Below are positions 15,097-18,290 of a stretch of 18,290 nt of DNA, one piece after another. The position numbers and the translations under genes were made by a program. Source of the stretch: Pseudonocardia sp. (lineage in GTDB: Bacteria; Actinomycetota; Actinomycetes; Mycobacteriales; Pseudonocardiaceae); NCBI GenBank assembly GCA_030147065.1, contig JASLAP010000500.1:1-18290 (forward strand), in the 5' to 3' direction. The notes below the pieces were generated by a model. The model worked only from the letters and a program-made list of their open reading frames with translations, did no database searches and was not told where the DNA came from. Each line of letters starts with the position of its first letter. Positions within the stretch are counted from its first letter, which is position 1.

Positions 15097-16086
15097 ATGA
15101 GCACGGTGCCACTCGTCGTGGGGGGCGCGGGCTTCATCGGGTCCGCGCTCGTGCGCCACCTGGCCGAGCAGGGCCCGGTCCGGGTCCTCGACGACCTGTC
15201 CAGCGGGCGGGCGGAGAACATCGAGGGCGTGCCCGGGGTCGACTTCGTCGAGGGCTCGATCCTCGACGACGCGGTCGCCCGCCGCGCCCTCACCGGGGTC
15301 TCCACCGTGTTCCACCTCGCCTGCCTCGGGGTGCGGCACTCCATCCACCAGCCGGTGCGCAACCACGAGGTCAACGCGACCGGGACGCTGAGGTTGCTGG
15401 AGATCTCCCGCGACCTCGGGCTGCCCCGGTTCGTCTACGTCAGCACCAGCGAGGTCTACGGCACCGCGGAGACGGTGCCGATGAGCGAGGACCACCCGAC
15501 CTGGCCGCACACCGTCTACGGCGGGGCGAAGCTGGCCGGGGAGGCCTACACCCGCGCCTACCACCGCACCTACGGCCTGCCCACGGTCGTGGTCCGCCCG
15601 TTCAACGCCTACGGCCCGCGCTCGCACCACGAGGGCGACAGCGGCGAGGTGATCCCGAAGTTCATCGTGCGGGCCCGCAACGGGCTGGCCCCGATCATCT
15701 TCGGCGACGGCGAGCAGACCCGTGACTTCACCTTCGTCGAGGACACCGCGCGCGGCATCGCCGCCGCGGGCACCAGCGACGCCGCGGTCGGCGAGACCGT
15801 CAACCTGGGCAGCGGCCGGGAGATCACCGTCACCGCGCTGGCCGGGCTGGTCACCGCCGCGGCCGGGCGGCCCGACCTGGTCGCGGAGTACCACCCGGAC
15901 CGCCCGGGCGACGTGCGCCGCCTGCTCGGCGACGCCCGCAAGGCCCGCGAGCTGCTCAAGTGGGAGCCGGTGGTGCCGCTGCGCGAGGGGCTGGGCCGGC
16001 TGCTGGAGTGGCACGACGAGCAGGGCACCGACTGGGCAGCCGCACTCGACGAGAACGTGAACTACAACTGGCGCCCGCACGAATAG
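15097..16086 (+). CDS. Extended SDR: NAD-dependent nucleotide-sugar epimerase/dehydratase
   Basis: A 329-residue enzyme. GGAGFIG (9-15) binds NAD. The catalytic set is Thr117-Ser118-Glu119 in TSEVYG plus Tyr141 and Lys145 in YGGAK. RPFNAYGPR and the PKFIVRARNG, RDFTFVEDTARG and LGSGREITV blocks are standard for UDP-glucose 4-epimerase, 4,6-dehydratase and UDP-glucuronate decarboxylase relatives. The Ser-Glu pair before VYG is more typical of dehydratase/decarboxylase-type members than of plain 4-epimerases (usually SSxVYG), so the reaction is not settled. The ATG follows AGGAG with a 6-base spacer, 10 bp after the acyltransferase stop, so it is the last gene of the amino-sugar operon. It ends ahead of a large hairpin. 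It probably supplies or finishes one of the sugar nucleotides. Confidence 0.88.
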   Translation: MSTVPLVVGGAGFIGSALVRHLAEQGPVRVLDDLSSGRAENIEGVPGVDFVEGSILDDAVARRALTGVSTVFHLACLGVRHSIHQPVRNHEVNATGTLRLLEISRDLGLPRFVYVSTSEVYGTAETVPMSEDHPTWPHTVYGGAKLAGEAYTRAYHRTYGLPTVVVRPFNAYGPRSHHEGDSGEVIPKFIVRARNGLAPIIFGDGEQTRDFTFVEDTARGIAAAGTSDAAVGETVNLGSGREITVTALAGLVTAAAGRPDLVAEYHPDRPGDVRRLLGDARKARELLKWEPVVPLREGLGRLLEWHDEQGTDWAAALDENVNYNWRPHE

Positions 16087-16097
16087 CCGTTGCACAC

Positions 16098-16148
16098 CTG
16101 GTCACGGCCGGTGCCGCGACGCCGTCGGCGACACCGGTTGTGACCGGG
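16098..16148 (+). terminator. Imperfect long hairpin after the amino-sugar operon
   Basis: GGTCACGGCCGGTG (16100-16113) pairs with CACCGGTTGTGACC (16132-16145) with two mismatches. Outer C-G pairs and an inner GCCG/CGGC extend the stem. It starts 12 bases after the SDR stop. No T-run follows, but G+C-rich hairpins without one are usual terminators in actinobacteria. Confidence 0.6.
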
Positions 16149-16282
16149 CTCTCGTCACCCGGGACGGCTCAACAGCCCCCGTCTTTCGCCCGTTGGAGTG
16201 CCGGTCCAGCCCCCTGATCAGCGGTGTTGCTGACCGTGGGGTGGTCCGCCCCCACCGATCGGGGTGTGCGTGCCGCCCTGGC

Positions 16283-16288
16283 TAGACT
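16283..16288 (+). promoter_or_regulatory. -10 element ahead of the second flippase
   Basis: TAGACT fits the actinobacterial -10 pattern (TAnnnT). Transcription would begin about 16295-16299, directly at in-frame start codons GTG 16296 and ATG 16299. No clear -35 box is seen 16-19 bases upstream. With the hairpin at 16098-16148 it suggests the second flippase has its own transcript. The rest of 16149-16282 shows nothing I can name. Confidence 0.45.
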
Positions 16289-16295
16289 CCGCCGC

Positions 16296-16391
16296 GTGAT
16301 GACGAAGGCCCGGCCCGCAGCCTCGGCGCCATCTCCGGCCATTCCGTTCTGCGCACCGGATCGCGCTTTCCCCGCCGTGGTCGCCCGGTGA
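16296..16391 (+). CDS. Candidate leaderless small ORF coupled to the flippase
   Basis: GTG 16296 and ATG 16299 are consecutive in-frame starts, 7-10 bases after a TAGACT -10 box, so a leaderless message would open with this frame. It encodes about 30 residues (MTKARPAASAPSPAIPFCAP, then ten more) ending at TGA 16389-16391. That stop overlaps the flippase GTG (16388) as GTGA, the same junction type used between real genes in this window. The peptide is basic, rich in Ala and Pro, with one Cys, and resembles no family I know. It may serve only to deliver ribosomes to the flippase start, which has no good Shine-Dalgarno. Chance cannot be excluded for so short a frame. Confidence 0.4.
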   Translation: MMTKARPAASAPSPAIPFCAPDRAFPAVVAR

Positions 16392-17830
16392 GTCGACCCG
16401 GTTCGCCGGGTCACTCCCCGGCCACGCCCCTCCCGGAGCGGAACGGCGGTGGCCTCGACGACGAGGTGAGCTCGCTCGCGACCCAGCCCATCACCCCCCT
16501 GATCACCCAGCCGCCCGACCGGGACACCGCCGCGGCGATCAAGGGCCCGGACGCGTCCGGCAAGACCGCGCTGTCCGACGGGCTGGCGCTGTCGATCAGC
16601 GGCGCGGTCGGCTCGCTGGCCGGGGTGATCAGCTGGCTGATCGCGGCCCGGATGATGTCGCAGGAGTCGGTCGGCTACGCCTCCGCCTTCGTCTCAGCGT
16701 TCCTGCTGGTCGCCGGCACCGCCCAGCTCAACCTCGACGCCGGCAACATGATCTGGATGCCGCGGTCGGGGCGCAAGGCCTCCACGCTGTTCTGGCGCAG
16801 CCACGCGGTCATCCTGCCGACCTGCGTGGTCGTCGGGCTGCTCTACGTTTTCTTCGTGCCGGAACTGGCCCGCACCGGGGCCGGACCGGAGGGCGCGCTC
16901 GCCCTCGGGGTCACCCTGTTCGTGCTGGCCGCCGCCGGCTGGGGGCTGTGGGGGCTGCACGACTACACGCTGGTCGCGGTGGGCAAGCCGTGGTGGGCAC
17001 CGGGGCGCAGCGTGGCCTTCGCGCTCGCCCGGATCGGGCTGCTGCTCGCGCTCGGGGCCAGCTTCGGCCCGTTCGGCGTGGTGGTGTCCTGGGTGGTGCC
17101 GATCGTGCTGTGGACGGTGGGCAGCGCGCTCGTGGCCGGCTACTTCACCCGGCAGTTCTCCCGCCGCGCGGAGTCGGAGTGGCTGCCCACCCGCACCGAG
17201 GTGGTCGGCTTCCTGGCCCCGACCACCATCGCGCACTGGGGCACGGTGCTGCTGTTCAACCAGGTCACCGTGATCGTCATCCAGCGGTTCGGGCCGGTCG
17301 CCGGCGCGGCGTTCTTCATGGCCTGGCAGGCGGTCATGGTCATCGACATCGCCGCGCAGCGGTTCATGCAGTCGCTGTCGGCGCAGATCGCCCGCGACCC
17401 CGACAACGCCCGCGACCACATCGCGGCGGCCCGCCGCCGGCTGTTCAAGATCTTCCTGCCGATGGTGGCGGCCGGCATCCTGCTCGCCGACCTCGCCCTG
17501 CAGATCTTCGGCCCGGGCTACGCCGAGGCCGCCGACGTGCTGCGGCTGCTGTTCATCGGGATGATCCCGCGGCTGCTCATCTCCCACGAGCTGGGCGTGC
17601 GCCAGGCGCTCAACGAGGGCATGGGCTTCGCCCGCCTGCAGCTGGTCAGCACGCTGCTGGTGATCGCCGCCGTGGTGCTGGTGCCGATCACCGCGGCGGA
17701 CCCCTCCGGCCAGTTCTCGGTGACCGAGCTGTGGCCGCTGGCCATCGGCTACACCGCGGTCCAGACGCTGTGCGCGGTGTACGTGCTCACCGCCGGCCGT
17801 CGCCGCGACTACCGGGTCAAGATCTCCTGA
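16388..17830 (+). CDS. Wzx/MATE-like polysaccharide flippase (second of two)
   Basis: A 480-residue protein. A disordered N-terminus of about 60 residues precedes roughly 12 hydrophobic segments beginning at ALSDGLALSISGAVGSLAGVISWLIAARMM (61-90) and the SVGYASAFVSAFLLVAG helix. The helix-1 and SxESVGYASA pattern is that of Wzx/MVF flippases. It resembles the minus-strand flippase in layout but is not a close copy. It would export a lipid-linked repeat unit, perhaps one containing the sugar made by the operon just upstream. Start: GTG at 16388 is the first in-frame start after a TAG at 16283 and overlaps the small upstream ORF by GTGA. There is no strong Shine-Dalgarno, so coupling may be required. 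A perfect hairpin follows 15 bases after the stop. Confidence 0.85.
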   Translation: MSRPGSPGHSPATPLPERNGGGLDDEVSSLATQPITPLITQPPDRDTAAAIKGPDASGKTALSDGLALSISGAVGSLAGVISWLIAARMMSQESVGYASAFVSAFLLVAGTAQLNLDAGNMIWMPRSGRKASTLFWRSHAVILPTCVVVGLLYVFFVPELARTGAGPEGALALGVTLFVLAAAGWGLWGLHDYTLVAVGKPWWAPGRSVAFALARIGLLLALGASFGPFGVVVSWVVPIVLWTVGSALVAGYFTRQFSRRAESEWLPTRTEVVGFLAPTTIAHWGTVLLFNQVTVIVIQRFGPVAGAAFFMAWQAVMVIDIAAQRFMQSLSAQIARDPDNARDHIAAARRRLFKIFLPMVAAGILLADLALQIFGPGYAEAADVLRLLFIGMIPRLLISHELGVRQALNEGMGFARLQLVSTLLVIAAVVLVPITAADPSGQFSVTELWPLAIGYTAVQTLCAVYVLTAGRRRDYRVKIS

Positions 17831-17845
17831 CCCCCGTGTGACCCA

Positions 17846-17890
17846 GACGACCGCACCCGCGCCGAGCGCAGTGGCGCGGGTGCGGTCGTC
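17846..17890 (+). terminator. Perfect 18-bp hairpin terminator
   Basis: The arms 17846-17863 and 17873-17890 are exact reverse complements around a 9-base loop. It lies just after the second flippase and closes the polysaccharide locus. It has no T-run. The right arm sits where the -35 region of the next gene's promoter would be, so terminator and promoter may overlap. Confidence 0.8.
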
Positions 17891-17896
17891 GTGTCG

Positions 17897-17902
17897 CATG
17901 AT
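17897..17902 (+). promoter_or_regulatory. -10 element for a leaderless acyl-CoA dehydrogenase transcript
   Basis: CATGAT (five of six matches to TATAAT-like CATAAT/TATGAT) ends 6 bases before GTG 17909. Transcription would start at or next to that codon, consistent with leaderless expression and with the lack of a good Shine-Dalgarno. Confidence 0.4.
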
Positions 17903-17908
17903 GGGCGG

Positions 17909-18290
17909 GTGACGGTGACGACAGCGGCGCTGGTGCCGCCCCCGGTCGACCTGCCGCCCCGGGTCGGCGAGCTGCGCGCGCAGGTGCGGGCGTTCCTGGC
18001 CGAGGAGCTCGCCGCCGGCGCCTGGACCCCGCGGGCCGACGTCTGGCTGTCGGGCTGGGACGAGCGCTTCACCCGCGAGCTGGGCAGGCGCGGCTGGCTC
18101 GGGATGACCATCCCGACCGAGTACGGCGGGCACGGCGCCTCCCCGCTGGACCGCTACGTCGTCACCGAGGAGCTGCTCGCCGCCGGCGCACCGGTCGCCG
18201 CGCACTGGGTGGCCGACCGGCAGATCGGGCCCACCCTGCTGCGGTTCGGCACCGAGGCCCAGCGCCGCCGGTACCTGCCCGGCATCGTGG
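17909..18290 (+). CDS. Acyl-CoA dehydrogenase, N-terminal part (runs off window)
   Basis: The frame is open from GTG 17909 to the window end (127 codons plus one base). The translation has the ACAD N-terminal helical domain: LRAQVRAFLAEEL near residues 23-35, WDERFTRELGRRGWLGMTIPTEYGGHGASPLDRYVVTEELLAAG (about 51-94), and the later GPTLLRFGTEAQRRRYLPGIV (about 107-127) that leads toward the flavin-contacting middle domain. This is the classic start of flavin-dependent acyl-CoA dehydrogenases, which introduce a C2-C3 double bond into acyl-CoA thioesters. The catalytic base lies beyond the window, so activity cannot be judged. GTG 17915 is an alternative start. It follows a strong terminator and has no link with polysaccharide synthesis, marking the right edge of the locus. 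Confidence 0.85.
   Translation, partial: MTVTTAALVPPPVDLPPRVGELRAQVRAFLAEELAAGAWTPRADVWLSGWDERFTRELGRRGWLGMTIPTEYGGHGASPLDRYVVTEELLAAGAPVAAHWVADRQIGPTLLRFGTEAQRRRYLPGIV

Overview
The window is very G+C-rich (roughly three quarters by eye). It has GTG starts, many 4-bp start/stop overlaps, and start codons placed where leaderless transcripts would begin. This points to a high-GC actinobacterium. Protein style and gene content suggest a Pseudonocardia-like member of the Pseudonocardiaceae, but that placement is inference. I see no rRNA, tRNA, CRISPR array, insertion sequence or integrase.

Almost everything belongs to a cell-surface polysaccharide locus. Left block (1-7558, + strand): a large polytopic membrane protein (GT-C or polymerase-like, possibly 5'-truncated by the window edge), a small two-helix membrane protein, a GMC-family oxidoreductase resembling choline dehydrogenase, a GT2 glycosyltransferase, and two paralogous membrane-anchored GH16 glycoside hydrolases. 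Middle block (7676-10566, - strand): a Wzx/MATE-like flippase coupled by a GTGA overlap to a GT4-like glycosyltransferase. This block converges on the second GH16 gene at a shared hairpin terminator.

Right block (10919-16086, + strand): a compact nucleotide-amino-sugar operon. It holds a Gfo/Idh/MocA dehydrogenase, two different DegT/StrS aminotransferases, a WbpD/WlbB-like left-handed beta-helix acyltransferase with a Zn-ribbon-like tail, and an extended SDR. The first four genes are chained by 4-bp overlaps. A second flippase with its own promoter follows (16388-17830), then a perfect 18-bp hairpin, then the start of an unrelated acyl-CoA dehydrogenase that runs off the window.

Taken together, the right operon would make one or more N-acylated amino (possibly diamino-uronic) sugar nucleotides. 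GT2 and GT4 would build a lipid-linked repeat, a flippase would export it, the polytopic protein might polymerise or modify it outside, and the anchored GH16 pair might trim the polymer, as ExoK/ExsH-type enzymes do in succinoglycan systems. The least ordinary features are two mini-ORFs at apparent leaderless positions just ahead of the Gfo/Idh gene and the second flippase, in-frame 12- and 15-bp tandem repeats in tails or linkers of three locus proteins, a GT4 enzyme lacking both glutamates of the EX7E motif, and a spaced palindrome upstream of the amino-sugar promoter.
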